Shown piece after piece: positions 1 to 10,323 of a stretch of 64,000 bases of DNA. Positions within the stretch are counted from its first letter, which is position 1, and each line of letters starts with the position of its first letter. The DNA is from FEN-1297 sp963787005 (GTDB lineage Bacteria > Bacteroidota > Ignavibacteria > Ignavibacteriales > Ignavibacteriaceae). The notes under the pieces are model-generated. The model saw only the letters and a list, made by a program, of their open reading frames with translations. It ran no database searches and was not told the DNA's origin. The stretch covers positions 1 to 64,000 of the forward strand of contig CAWBBX010000030.1 of assembly GCA_963787005.1 (NCBI GenBank), read 5' to 3'. The translations under genes and the position numbers were made by a program.

Positions 1-720
1 TTCCACGCTTCCCTCAGGTTGAAGGATAAAACATCCGGTAGTCACGAAAGTATTATTTTCAATAATACATGAATCCTGATCTGCGCTTAACATAATGCCG
101 CGGCCAGTCCATTGCTGCGTTACAGGTCTTTCAACCATGTTCAGCCACTGACAATTTGTAAATTTAATATCCCATCCTTTACCCGTCCACGCGGTAATTG
201 CAAAATTTGAACGTTCGAAAATACAGCTGTCGAAAGCCGCGTGATAATTGTTTCCGTCGAATGACATCGGTTCATAGTATGTCTGAACGCCGTTGTTATC
301 GGATCCTATGATGTAAATATTTTTCATATAAACATCGCCGTAAGCAGAAAGAATTTTTCCCACAACGGAACCATCGCTCCTGGCAACCATCTGTAATGTC
401 GGAGGGTTACCGTAAATATCTGTTGGATCAGGTGTCTGTCCGACAAATCTTAATGGATATCCGTTGTTATTGAATTTCTCGGTATTCCAGTAAACACCTC
501 CCTTTAAAAGAATATAAACACGGTCCACATCCGCCCTGCTACCGTCAGCAGCAGTATCGCCCATAACTGCGTCATACAGAGCATTAATCTGAACCTGGCC
601 TGAGCCGGAGCGGTTCCCATTGAACTGTGTAGTTGTGCCCGGATATTTGAGCATTGATCTGAGGCGACCAAGCTACAAGCGCCGAAAGCACTAAAAAAGT
701 GAACATGTACTTAAGTTTCA
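1..720 (-). CDS. Secreted right-handed beta-helix protein, partial and frameshifted
   Basis: The ATG at 718-720 begins a clear Sec signal peptide (MKLKYMFTFLVLSALVAW, then a cleavage-like INAQ). That frame stops at 584. A second frame, open from about 646 to the left edge, carries the mature protein: short Asn/Gly-rich turns such as DNNGVQTYY and repeated beta-strand rungs (VYILLKGGVYW, VYMKNIYIIGS, WDIKFTNCQWL) typical of pectate-lyase-like beta-helices. Removing one base from the TTT at 646-648 joins the signal peptide to the mature frame (INAQ-YPGTTTQ), so one inserted base explains the break. The C-terminus lies beyond position 1. It starts about 95 bases after the TonB receptor stop and is probably cotranscribed with it. 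Polysaccharide binding or lyase activity is inferred; no catalytic residues can be assigned. Confidence 0.7.
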
Positions 721-815
721 TGCTGATCCTCCCGAAGTTTGTTAGAATATTATTTGTATTAATAATTATTACAGGACTTAAATTTTTATAACCGGTTTTA
801 TTGATTAAAAATCTC

Positions 816-3796
816 TTACAATTCATAACGAACACCAAGGTCCATAGTAAAGCCGTAATATTCAAAGTACTGGGGATTGGTTAACTTGGAACCGGTGTAG
901 TTTTTATCCGGTCTTGCATTTATGTTGTTCAGGTTAACGAATATTTGTACAGTCTGCGTAATTTTCTGTCGAACAGAGAAATCCCATCTTTCGTATTGCC
1001 CCGTGTATGAGCTGAATACAGGAGTAGGATATCCGCCCGAATAACCGATGCCTGTCAATTTATTCGCCTGGTACAAGTAAGAAAGTCTGGCGGAAAAACC
1101 GCCGAGATCATAGCCCAGCGTAACGTTCACTATATTAGCCGGCTGGTCGGGCATACGGGTTTTAATCTTTGCCGATTTATAGGAATAAGAATAAGTGAAC
1201 CTGGGCGCCCTGCCGCTTATTACCGTAACAAGGCTGTCATAATTCAAATACATTTCAGAGTATATATGCGTGTAGTTAATATTTAAAACGAGTCCTTGAA
1301 GCACGGACGGCAAATACCAGAAATGCGTCTGCCACTCAAGCTCAATACCGTAATACTTTGCCGGGTTCGGATTGTTCATATACGTGTTTATCTGAGGGGA
1401 ACCGCTTGAATACCATGAAGCCGGAATATTAAGTTCCGGTGGAGGAGTTAAGCCGGGCTGAAGTTTATAATTCGCGTAAAAAATCAGATTGTCTATTTTC
1501 TTATAAAACCCGCTTACCGAAAACAACCCGATTGAATTATTATATACGGAGACCGCCGCATCGTAATTTGTTGCTCTCGCGGTTTTCAGCTGCGTGTTGG
1601 CCGCGTTAATCGCACTCTGATCCGACGATATATTGGATATGGGGGCATACTGGATGAAATCCGGATGTGCCAGGGTTTCCGTTCTGGCAAGTTTAATCTG
1701 CAGCCAGCTCAGAGGCTGGGAAATTAGATTTACCATCGGGAGCCAGAATGAATTGTTTCTCTCCGTTGAAAGCTGCATAAAATCGAGCGGCGGGGACTCC
1801 TGGTTGCTTACGGTATTCTGCCTGTAGCGTTGACCGTGATAAACCGTGTGTTCTCCTTCCCACCTAACCCCGGGAATTATAGTAAAGTATTTCGTTACGT
1901 TGAACTGCCCCATAACATAGCCGGCCTGGTAATTTTCAATTCCGCTGTAATCATAACCTGACGTACCCAATGAGTAATTAAGCCACGAAGTGGATGTCTT
2001 CAACGCATCCGTAACATTATTCATCATTGATTGATTGATTATGAATCCCAGCGGATAATCGCCGCCGAGAAAATTTCCACGCGTATAGTCCACTAAGAAA
2101 GGCGTTATAGGCAACCCGCCGTATACTTTAGCAAGCGAATCAACGCCCCAGCTCGGATAATTTCTGTCAATTACCAGTAACTGCTTATTAGCGCTGGTTG
2201 CGCTGCCGTAATTTATTCCGTTTTCACCGTATTGATTTTGATTATTGGAGCGGGTCAGCCACCTGAATTTTGCGCCTGCTTTTACGAACCCGTTTAATTG
2301 ATTACTAATATTAACCGGTACCTGCACATTCAATTGCGCCGAAGAGGTGTTTTCCATTACCCTGGTGCCGTATACATAAACGTTAGCCAATAAGGTATGG
2401 TTTGTATCAACAGCTGCCATTTTAGGAATTTCTTGCAGCTGCGTATTCGGACCAATTGCTGTTGAAGGGAACCCGCCTGTTCCTGATCAAATTGCCATAC
2501 GCGATCGTTAGGAGTATTGTTGTAAGAACCTGATCTGGACACACCGGCATCGTATTTAATCCAATTGAAATCCTGATGAATGGCCAAAGCGCTCGTATAA
2601 ATGTTTGTTTTACCACCGTTTTGTTCCAACTGGTAGAAAAGACGGTTAGTATTATAGGCGGCATTTGGCGTCCACATATCATTTATATGATAAAGACCGC
2701 TCCAATTAAGCTGGTTAAAGAATCCGTTTCCGGTAACTTTACCGTTGGGAATAATGTAATCCATCAACAGGCTGGCGCCGGATCTTTTTCTGTTTATTTT
2801 TTCTTCTCTTAATAATAATTCTTGAGCGACCAATTGTGTAACGCCCGCACTTGAGCCTGCACCGGTGTAATTGGCCTGTAATTTATCAGCGCTTCTGTCA
2901 TAATTATCCGCGTTCAAGTTTACGATTACTCCGAGGAGGTCGTTAAAGAAGCGGTTACTCGCGCTTAAATTAAAATTGTAGTTATTATAATATTTCTGCA
3001 GCTGATTGTAACCGCCTTGTGCCGATGCATTAATTTTCAGACCTTCGGGGGCCTCTTTTAATCTAAGATCAACCGATCCGCCAAGTACGTCGGCATCCAT
3101 GTCCGGGGTAATCACTTTTTTAAGTACAATACCGTCGAGCATGTTTGATGAAATAAGTGAAAGATCTACGCTTCGATCGTTTGAACCGGTTCCGGGTATC
3201 GATACACCGTTTACGGTTATAAGACTGTACTTCGGATTCAGTCCGCGGATTTCTACTTTGTTTGCCTCGCCGCCCGATCTCTGAATAGAAACACCGGGCA
3301 GACGCCCAATTGATTCGGCCGCGTTTACATCCGGCAGTTCTTTTATACGAGCTTTAGAAACTACGTTTTCAATGGTATTGGACTGCAGCTGCTGGTTTAT
3401 TGCCGAGAGCTGTCCTTCGGCTTGGGCAGTTACTACCACTGTCTGTCCGGTTACCACTTTCGGTTCCAGGTAAAAATCCTGCTGAAGCACTTTGTTTTCC
3501 GGGATGTTAATTTCAATATTAATCGAATTGTAGCCGATATAAGATATTTCTAATTCATGTTTTCCGGCCGGGATGGCGTAAATCTGGTAGTTGCCGTTTA
3601 TATCCGATGCAGCCCCTATACTCGTTCCCTTAATAATTAAATTTGCACCGATTAGCGGCTCTTTAGATTCTTTATCGTATACTTTCCCTCTAATAGTTCC
3701 TACGCCCTGAGCGTTTAGAACATTTAAGGGAAGAAAAAGAATGATTGAAAAGAACACCAGAAATATTTTTAAAAATTTGTAACAACGGTATCTCAT
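816..3796 (-). CDS. TonB-dependent receptor with carboxypeptidase-like N-terminal domain, frameshifted
   Basis: About 990 residues if the frame is repaired. The start at 3796 has a strong ribosome site (GGGAGAAGG). Order: signal peptide (1-29), CarboxypepD_reg-like beta-sandwich (about 33-115: VRG-like GTIRGKVYD, EPLIGANLIIKG), plug domain (about 120-245, with RLPGVSIQR and EIRGLNPKYSLITVNG), then a beta-barrel ending in LGVRYEL. The plug resembles the TonB-Xanth-Caul type linked to complex-carbohydrate uptake. The N-terminal frame stops at 2357, while the C-terminal frame is open from 2486 downward; the shift probably sits near 2462 and equals one lost base. No SusD-like partner is visible. 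Likely role: outer-membrane import of mannan oligosaccharides, inferred from the neighbours. Confidence 0.8.
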
Positions 3797-3958
3797 ATAC
3801 CTTCTCCCGGTTTATTTTGTTTGAGACAGTTTCTTCTTATAATTTTCAAGATGTATGATTTCACAAATCTAAAGACGTTTTAATCTCGGTTTAACGAGTC
3901 TTAAATGGCTGTATTTTCTGTTTCGCTCACCATTTTAAAAGAATCATTCTAAGAGAAT

Positions 3959-4372
3959 TTATAAAACCGCCGATGCTTTTTCGACAGTTTTGAATTCCAC
4001 GGCGTTTGTCCGCATATTCTGCGGTTCATTCACAAGCGCAGCTGTTTTATGTCCAAGGTTGTTATAAACATTAATAGGGAACAATATTTCTTTCGATATT
4101 TTGTATCTTATTTCGGAGGATAAATTGAGATTATTTGGAATGTTATAGTCGAATTTGTAATCGGTATCCGAAGAGTACTTTTCATAATTACTATTATCTG
4201 ATTGTTCCGAACCTACTGCGGAATTTTCATAAATGAGTTCCGGAAATGCAGGCTGACAGAAAGTCTTCCGTACTTCTCCGTATCTGAATCCGCTGGATCC
4301 TTCGGAATTGTAAATTTCAATACGATTTGAGGCTCTTGTGCCCGGATAGTTGGTAAAGATTTTTAGTTTCAT
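3959..4372 (-). pseudogene. Degenerate remnant ending in a T9SS C-terminal sorting domain
   Basis: A 137-residue reading frame without a signal peptide. Its last half (NIPNNLNLSSEIRYKISKE, then PINVYNNLGHKTAALVNE and NAVEF) aligns by eye with the usual T9SS tail pattern NYPNPFNPSTxIxYxIPKE...LKVYNxLGQEVATLVNE...KVEF. The hallmark NPFNP is eroded to NNLNL, and the terminal KKMxLxK strand is missing. The N-terminal half is not recognised. I read it as the decayed 3' end of a former secreted enzyme lying directly upstream of the TonB receptor; a real small protein cannot be excluded. Confidence 0.5.
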
Positions 4373-4898
4373 AATTATTAATAGGAATTTCTCAATTTTT
4401 CCTTATTACGGATCAGGAAATAATAATTTTTTTCTTTCGGAAAATGCATTGAGTGTATTCGGTACAAGAAGAAAAATAAAATATAAATACGACTTTCACG
4501 TTCATATTAAGAAACGTCCGGAGATCATTAAATATTTAAAATGCCGGAAACCAATTCCCTTATTTATAAAAACATGAAAGCAGCATAACATTTCTATTTA
4601 CCACAGGATAATCATATTTAACACAAATAATGCCAAAATCCGTGTTGTTGTTAAGCTTAATTTTTTAAGATTAACCGAAATTTTCGGGTCGTTTTTCAAA
4701 TATTCATCTTATCTTTTTGATAAAAATTATCAATAAGATAAACCGGTAATTAATTACCGCGAAATTATTTACTACCGATAAAGATACGTTTTACGTTTAA
4801 CCTAACGACTGTGATTTCATCGAAAAATTTACCGTACTGTCGTGAATTTATTTTAAGCAAGCGGTAAAACTTTGATTGATGCGAGCGCAAAAGAATCA
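4373..4898. other. Intergenic stretch without a recognisable gene
   Basis: About 525 bases between the T9SS-tail remnant and the GH27 gene. Very AT-rich around 4600-4760, with short self-complementary patches such as TTTTGATAAAAATTATCAA near 4716-4734. No open frame with a ribosome site, no tRNA and no terminator with a clear T tract was seen. Confidence 0.5.
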
Positions 4899-6140
4899 TT
4901 ATTGTTTTATTAACCGAAGCATCAGTACGTCGTGCCCGGGTACTTTTGCTTTCAAAGGTTTGCCGGTATTCCCCTCCTCTTTTTTTGTCCACAGATTGAA
5001 TAATGAATAGTCCGTACCCGAGAACATTGTTTTTCTTCCGGAAAGATTGTCTGCGACTAATTCATTATTCCAGTTGAATAAAATGTTTTTCGGTTCGACG
5101 CTTCTGTTCAGTACGCACATTGCCCAGTCCCCTTTCTCGAGAGGCTTGAACCAAAAATCAACGCTGTCTCTCGAAGAATATTTGAAAGCTTCGATACCGA
5201 GTGAATCCTGATCGACGGCTATTACGTCTTTGTTCATTAATATTTCCGCAGTTTCTTTTTTCATATTCCGGATATCGTTTCCGGCAATAAGCGGAGCGGC
5301 AAGCATGCACCACATAGAGAAGTGCGCCCTGTCTTCATTGCGGGTCATGCCGTTGCCGACCTCCAGCATGTCGGGATCGTTCCAGTGTCCCGGTCCCGCG
5401 TATTTCCTCAAGCCTTTCTGCATATCGAGTATCTGCATCGCACCGTATTGGAACCACGTTCCGTGGTCTATCCTGCAGTCGAAGCAGGGATAAATATCGC
5501 CGGTAGTGCGCCACAGATTTCCCACGTTTTCAGCCCACTCCCACGGCTTGTTTGTTCCCCACTCGCATATGCTGAAGGCGATCGGTCTCCCGGCCGCGTA
5601 GAGTGCGTTCCTCATAGTCGTGTATGCACCGACGGCGTTAAGTCCGTCGGTATTGCACCAATCATATTTCAGATAATCGATACCCCACTGCGCATAAGTA
5701 ATCGCGTCCTGGTATTCGTGTCCTCTGCTGGCAGGATATCCGCCGCAGGTTTTATCGCCTGCATCCGAATAAATGCCCAGTTTTAATCCCTTTGAGTGCA
5801 CGTAATCAGCTAGTGCTTTCATTCCCGAAGGAAACTTTGCAGTGTCCGGGTGAATAAAACCCAGGCTGTCGCGATTCCCCTGCCAGCAGTCGTCGATGTT
5901 AATGTAAATATATCCGGCGTCCTTCATACCGGAGCTTACCATGGCGTCGGCTGTTTCGCGGATTAAATTTTCATTAATGTCGTGACCGAATTTATTCCAG
6001 CTGTTCCAGCCCATCGGGGGCGTGAGCGCCAAAGAATCGAATTTCTGGGCAAAAGCGCCGGCGGTCGAAAGTATCAAGACCGCAAGGGTCATAATAATTG
6101 TCTTATAGACAGAATTTATTGCACCAAATTTTCTTTTCAT
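4899..6140 (-). CDS. GH27 alpha-galactosidase, secreted
   Basis: 413 residues with an N-terminal signal peptide ending near AGAFAQ (31). It removes alpha-1,6-galactose side chains, here probably from galactomannan or galactoglucomannan. Family landmarks: LTPPMGWNSWN (39-49), NIDDCW (81-86), the nucleophile motif LKYDWCN with Asp160, and the acid/base in WRTTGDI with Asp215, followed by GPGHWNDPDMLEVGNG. Length and motif order fit compact GH27 enzymes, including the small C-terminal beta domain. A GAGGAAAG ribosome site precedes the ATG. It is the last gene of the minus-strand operon that starts with GH9 at 12807, 28 bases after the M16C-like gene. Confidence 0.95.
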   Translation of the reverse strand: MKRKFGAINSVYKTIIMTLAVLILSTAGAFAQKFDSLALTPPMGWNSWNKFGHDINENLIRETADAMVSSGMKDAGYIYINIDDCWQGNRDSLGFIHPDTAKFPSGMKALADYVHSKGLKLGIYSDAGDKTCGGYPASRGHEYQDAITYAQWGIDYLKYDWCNTDGLNAVGAYTTMRNALYAAGRPIAFSICEWGTNKPWEWAENVGNLWRTTGDIYPCFDCRIDHGTWFQYGAMQILDMQKGLRKYAGPGHWNDPDMLEVGNGMTRNEDRAHFSMWCMLAAPLIAGNDIRNMKKETAEILMNKDVIAVDQDSLGIEAFKYSSRDSVDFWFKPLEKGDWAMCVLNRSVEPKNILFNWNNELVADNLSGRKTMFSGTDYSLFNLWTKKEEGNTGKPLKAKVPGHDVLMLRLIKQ

Positions 6141-6168
6141 TAAACTTTCCTCAATTAATTTCTTTTGT

Positions 6169-7587
6169 TTAAGGATTCAATGCCTTGATGGTTTTAAATT
6201 CTTCCCGGCGGGAATTTATCTTCTCAGCACTTCCGACAGCACACACAGCTTTCTGCGAAAGGACTTCTTCAACAAGCGGCTTCAGCATTCTAATATCTTT
6301 CGCCGTAACAGATAAAATTTCTTTATGAAGTTTAATGAGATCACCAAGGGTAATATCTTCAAAAAAATATTTCACCGCTTCGTCGCGCTTTTCGACCGGG
6401 GTAAGTTTCTTATTCATATCGTCTAAAGCCGCTTCAATATATTTTTTCATTTCGGAAGGAGAAGCTTCAAACTTTCCGACGAAATCCGGGACAGCACTGA
6501 AATCCGCCTCACCGGAATCGAGAATCTTAACGAAAACCGCCTCACCCGACTGGGATAGATTTATTATGAGGCCGGAGTTATTTTGCCGAAACTTCGAAGA
6601 GAGAATTTTATTTAGTACGGCTGCACTTCCGCCACTGAGGTATCCGAGTTTTTTAAAGTTATAACCGGCTGCAATAAATCCGTTCTGCGCGCTGATCGAA
6701 AATCCTTCGTTCTTTTTACCCGGAGTAAAGTCCCACGAGAAATAATTCACGTTTCTTCCATAGTAGCTGTATGGAAAAGTATTAGCGAGTATCTCCACAT
6801 TTTTTAAATACACGGGCAAAGAAGATTTTTCCAGGGAGGCCGAGACAATCATATTATTTTTATTGAACACAAGCCGCGCGGCGTTTAGTATATTTTGAAG
6901 AATAACGTCGTACTTAGAATCGAAGTTTTTTAAAAGTCCGGTGACGAACTTATAATACCCGATTCCCTGTGTCAAATCTTTGAAAGTTCCTTCTCTGCTG
7001 AAATAGGAAGAAAGCCTAATTGTGGTATATTTGGCCGCATTATTTTTTATTTCGTTTTCAAGTCTCGCTTTTTCGCCGGCTAAGATTTCTTCTATTCTTT
7101 CCTTATCGGAATAATTTGTTTTGGTAAGTATCTTGCCCAATAATGAAAACACAGTGTCTATCTTTTCGTATTTCAAGTTTACAGAGATAACCAGCTTGGG
7201 AATTAAATTTATGTCTTCGTTATCTTTTAAGAAAGATGTAATGTTAATCCCGTTCTCGTCTGAATTGTCATGCAAAGCTTTCTTCAGATCGGTTAAAGAA
7301 TATTTTTCTGTATTCATATTTCCCGCAAGCTTTGAGAGAAGAGTTCCATACTGGATAAGATCGGCCGGCAGTGCCCGCATATCGAAATAAAATTTCGCGT
7401 AAACTTCGCCGCCGGTGTTATCGTAACTTAAAAGCACGGGAACATAGGCTACTCTTTTCTCTGTAACAGGGAACCAGTTTACATCGTTCTTATCTCTTCC
7501 CGCGTTTTTCCCCTGTGCTGATAATGCGGCGGGGAGCACCGTCATTATAAATAAGAAGATCGGAAGTACGATTTTAAATGCTCTCAT
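6169..7587 (-). CDS. Secreted M16C-type peptidase C-terminal-half protein lacking the zinc motif
   Basis: 472 residues from the ATG at 7587 (ribosome site GGCGGGA; a start at 7617 would overlap GH26). Signal peptide 1-25. The pattern VPVLLSYDNTGGEVYAKFYF...LPADLIQYGTLLSKLAG resembles the second half of presequence-protease (M16C/PreP) enzymes, including the associated helical linker (IEEILAGEKARLENEIKNN). No HXXEH zinc site exists, so alone it should be catalytically dead; in M16 pairs the non-zinc partner supplies substrate-binding residues. No zinc-bearing partner lies in the window. It sits between GH26 and GH27 in the mannan operon, an odd place for a peptidase subunit. Family assignment is by pattern only. 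Confidence 0.6.
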   Translation of the reverse strand: MRAFKIVLPIFLFIMTVLPAALSAQGKNAGRDKNDVNWFPVTEKRVAYVPVLLSYDNTGGEVYAKFYFDMRALPADLIQYGTLLSKLAGNMNTEKYSLTDLKKALHDNSDENGINITSFLKDNEDINLIPKLVISVNLKYEKIDTVFSLLGKILTKTNYSDKERIEEILAGEKARLENEIKNNAAKYTTIRLSSYFSREGTFKDLTQGIGYYKFVTGLLKNFDSKYDVILQNILNAARLVFNKNNMIVSASLEKSSLPVYLKNVEILANTFPYSYYGRNVNYFSWDFTPGKKNEGFSISAQNGFIAAGYNFKKLGYLSGGSAAVLNKILSSKFRQNNSGLIINLSQSGEAVFVKILDSGEADFSAVPDFVGKFEASPSEMKKYIEAALDDMNKKLTPVEKRDEAVKYFFEDITLGDLIKLHKEILSVTAKDIRMLKPLVEEVLSQKAVCAVGSAEKINSRREEFKTIKALNP

Positions 7588-7606
7588 TAATATCCCGCCG
7601 TCAATT

Positions 7607-8656
7607 TTATTTTTCATCTTTAATAAAATCCTTATGTGTTAAAACTCCGGGATAGTTATAAAGGTCCTCTATTTCTTTAGGAGTGTTGTGCGAGTTAACC
7701 CAGTCGCCCCAGATCATAAACCACGTCCACTTCGGCTGGGCCTTTAGTATTTCAGGAGAAGGGACGGAACCGACTTCACCCAATGCCACCGGCTTGCCTC
7801 CGCTCAGTTTCACAAGATCGTCGTATGCGCTTTGTTTGTAATCGTAGTGATAAACGTCGGTAGCCAGAACATCAACATAGTTCAGGCCGGGAAAGAATTC
7901 CTTGAATGCGTATGCTTCGTCGTTCTTTAGATCGCGCGGCGAGTTAGCGTCCCATACCCAGATCAAATTATTAAGCTTAAAATGGTTCACGTATCTGTCG
8001 TACATCATCTTCCACAGCTTCACGAATCCGTCTTTCCCCTTTTTGTTTCCCCACCAGAACCAGATACCGTTCATCTCGTGGTAAGGTCTCCACAAAACAG
8101 GAACGCCTAATATTTGAAGTGCCTTTAAATAAGTCGCTACCGTATCCACCATCCGCAGCCATTTATTATAAAGCGGTGTGCCGGGAGTAGTAAGTTCCTT
8201 CCATTGTTCAGCGTTCAGCTTATTCTGTATGCTTTCCTTCCATCCGAAAGGAGGATCGTCGAGCGGCCGGCCCTGATGCCACATCATCGTAATAATGTAG
8301 CCTTCTTGATACTTCTTATACGCTTCTTTTACAATCGCTTCGGGATTCCCGTTCATATAATAATTGATGAAGTCGCATCCCCATATCTCGGGGAGCTTTC
8401 CGGTGAGCTCTTTTACGCGTTCGGGATAAGTATCGAATCGTCCGACATAGTTTTGATGTCCGGCAATTATTTTTTTACCGCTGATCGAATATAGATAATC
8501 AAGAAGCTGTCTGGCTTCAGGCGTGGCATTCTCGTTTACGGGCGGAAAATGTTTTATCTCTTTTAAATCAACGCTGTCGTTAATTTGTCCGCGCGCAGGC
8601 AAAGTGATGAGCAATGCTGCCGCTAAAGTACAAAGCAGCGATTTATTAAAATGCAT
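7607..8656 (-). CDS. GH26 endo-beta-1,4-mannanase, secreted
   Basis: 349 residues: signal peptide (1-23, ...LPARG), then a single GH26 barrel. It hydrolyses internal beta-1,4-mannosidic bonds. The acid/base is Glu194 in LWRPYHEMNG and the nucleophile Glu294 in ALGEVGSVP; MMWHQGRP and the Trp pair IWFWWG are also typical. No lipobox and no T9SS tail are present, so it is probably periplasmic or released. Ribosome site GGAGAGAG precedes the ATG. It lies 86 bases after the secreted epimerase gene and 19 bases before the M16C-like gene. A mannobiose-releasing role would fit the epimerase-phosphorylase pathway but is inferred. Confidence 0.93.
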   Translation of the reverse strand: MHFNKSLLCTLAAALLITLPARGQINDSVDLKEIKHFPPVNENATPEARQLLDYLYSISGKKIIAGHQNYVGRFDTYPERVKELTGKLPEIWGCDFINYYMNGNPEAIVKEAYKKYQEGYIITMMWHQGRPLDDPPFGWKESIQNKLNAEQWKELTTPGTPLYNKWLRMVDTVATYLKALQILGVPVLWRPYHEMNGIWFWWGNKKGKDGFVKLWKMMYDRYVNHFKLNNLIWVWDANSPRDLKNDEAYAFKEFFPGLNYVDVLATDVYHYDYKQSAYDDLVKLSGGKPVALGEVGSVPSPEILKAQPKWTWFMIWGDWVNSHNTPKEIEDLYNYPGVLTHKDFIKDEK

Positions 8657-8742
8657 TATTCTCTCTCCGGAATATCATTTTCTATTTATTAACTCTCATG
8701 ATGTTTATGGAAACCGCATCGTTTACCGGTACCGATTAATTA

Positions 8743-10131
8743 TTACATTCCCTTATCTTTAATTTCTTCCAATTGATTTATGCAGTTGATCAATCCTCTG
8801 CTGGTGTGGTAGTTCGCCTTCCATATAGTTGCCTTCGGGGAATCGACGGATTTCGGGTCTGTGTCGATGCTGTTCCAGTACCAGCCGCCGTATTTGTTAT
8901 CGAGCAGATAAGTTTTAATATATTCCCACTGAGCTAAAAATTTGTCGTAGTAATTATGCTTGTCGTTCGGATACAATCTCGACATCATAAGAAATGAATT
9001 TAGAGCTTCTACCTGGCTCCACCACTGCTTAGTATATAAGACAATCTTCACGTTCTTTTCCCCTTTGAAGATATACCCGCCGTCGTAAATTCCGCCGTGA
9101 GTTTTGTCCCAGCCGTTCTCGAGAGCGAAATCATCCAGTTCTTTTGCGATTCTTAATGTTGTAGTGTCGTTTTCAATTCCGAGCGCGTGCGATGCATCCA
9201 GCATTAAATATGCCGTCTCAACATCGTGTCCGAACGAAATATGATCGTACTCGATATTTCTTCTTCTGCTCTCCTCGCTCGAGTCGCGGTAAGAGATCGG
9301 CGTCCAGTCTCTCCTGAAGAATAAAGTCATGTACTTTTTATTTCCCACGACGGTATCTCTTACTAGATGAAGAAGAGAGTTCAGCCTCACTTTAAGCTTT
9401 GCGTCCGGCCAGACTTTATACAGTTCCGTATACGCTTCAAGAAGATGAATCATGCTGTTCTGATCTTTCGGCGGAACATTATTGTATCCTTCCTTATAAG
9501 GCTTCCCGTCTCGGGCCATAAACTGGAAATAGCCGCCGTACTTCGGATCGTAGCTGTTCTTCTCGAGCCAGTTGAAGTTATCTATGGCAAGATTCAATGC
9601 CGACGTATCGCCGAATGCTTTATAGTATGCGGCAAACCCGAATATTACATACGCGTTTCCGTACGCCTGCTTAATCAGCTCCCCGTTTTCTTCAATCGGC
9701 TTGCCTTCCCTCGTAACCAGATTGTAATAACCGCCGTATTTTTTATCGCGCATTACGTCATTCAGGAATTTGCGCCCGTGTTCGGCGATATTATAAAAGG
9801 GGCGTTTCACGTCGTAAAACACAGCGGCCTCCGCGGCAGACCAGACATGCCGCGCCTGCGTCACGATCATTTTATTCTGACGCCCGTCGAGCTGCCATTT
9901 GTTGTTTATGTCGCTGTAGTATCCTCCGTCGACCGTATCTATACAAAGCGGGTACCAGAGATGATATAAAGTTTCGAGATCGTTTTTCATCTCCTTAATT
10001 ATTTTCTCGCTGTCTGAGTTTTTATATTGTTCATTATTGTGATTCGAATTGACGCCCGGCTCGAACGATAAAATAAGCGGCAGCGCGAAGAAGGGGATTA
10101 GGAATGATAATGATTTTAAATTGTTAGACAT
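8743..10131 (-). CDS. AGE-family cellobiose/mannobiose 2-epimerase with an export signal
   Basis: 462 residues. An alpha6/alpha6-barrel epimerase of the N-acylglucosamine/cellobiose 2-epimerase family, which converts beta-1,4-mannobiose to mannosyl-glucose. Three histidines expected in the active site are visible: His229 (SMIHLLEAYTEL), His302 (SFGHDVET) and His442 (ANYHTSRG); TQARHVWSAA (91-100) is another hallmark. Unlike normal cytoplasmic members, residues 1-25 form a hydrophobic export signal (SLSFLIPFFALPLILSF), with no lipobox. It is paralogous to the cytoplasmic copy at 19275-20690 and lies between GH9 and GH26 in the same operon. Product specificity (mannobiose rather than cellobiose) is inferred from context. 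Confidence 0.88.
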   Translation of the reverse strand: MSNNLKSLSFLIPFFALPLILSFEPGVNSNHNNEQYKNSDSEKIIKEMKNDLETLYHLWYPLCIDTVDGGYYSDINNKWQLDGRQNKMIVTQARHVWSAAEAAVFYDVKRPFYNIAEHGRKFLNDVMRDKKYGGYYNLVTREGKPIEENGELIKQAYGNAYVIFGFAAYYKAFGDTSALNLAIDNFNWLEKNSYDPKYGGYFQFMARDGKPYKEGYNNVPPKDQNSMIHLLEAYTELYKVWPDAKLKVRLNSLLHLVRDTVVGNKKYMTLFFRRDWTPISYRDSSEESRRRNIEYDHISFGHDVETAYLMLDASHALGIENDTTTLRIAKELDDFALENGWDKTHGGIYDGGYIFKGEKNVKIVLYTKQWWSQVEALNSFLMMSRLYPNDKHNYYDKFLAQWEYIKTYLLDNKYGGWYWNSIDTDPKSVDSPKATIWKANYHTSRGLINCINQLEEIKDKGM

Positions 10132-10149
10132 GTTATTTTAATCTTGGGT

Positions 10150-10320
10150 TACGATAATTATTATATATGGAATAATGGAGTAGTGGAGTATTGGATGAGT
10201 TAAATTTGGTGATTCTTCAAAATTATCTTCCCATCATTCCTTTACTCCACCATTCCATCACTCCATTATTCCTTTACTCCATCACTCCATTATTCATCAC
10301 CCCATCACTCCACTAATAAA
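10150..10320. repeat. Low-complexity ATGGAGTA-type repeat with inverted copy
   Basis: The GH9-epimerase gap (10132-10323) holds imperfect tandem units of CCATCACTCCATTATTCCTTTA on the plus strand at about 10236-10318 and the complementary type (GGAATAATGGAGTAGTGGAG) at 10170-10189. The two arms can pair into a long imperfect stem within the operon transcript, between two cotranscribed genes. A role in mRNA processing or stability is possible but not shown. Confidence 0.6.
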
Positions 10321-10323
10321 TGC

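Noticed and set aside
1..3796. SusCD pair
   Set aside because: The receptor has a carboxypeptidase-like domain and plug, but the adjacent gene is a beta-helix protein without a lipobox or the helical SusD fold.
5322..5786. 154-residue plus-strand reading frame
   Set aside because: Antisense to the GH27 alpha-galactosidase, whose catalytic motifs cover the same DNA.
9367..9969. 200-residue plus-strand reading frame
   Set aside because: It lies antisense within the exported epimerase gene, lacks a ribosome site and a recognisable domain; overlap with a strongly supported gene explains it.
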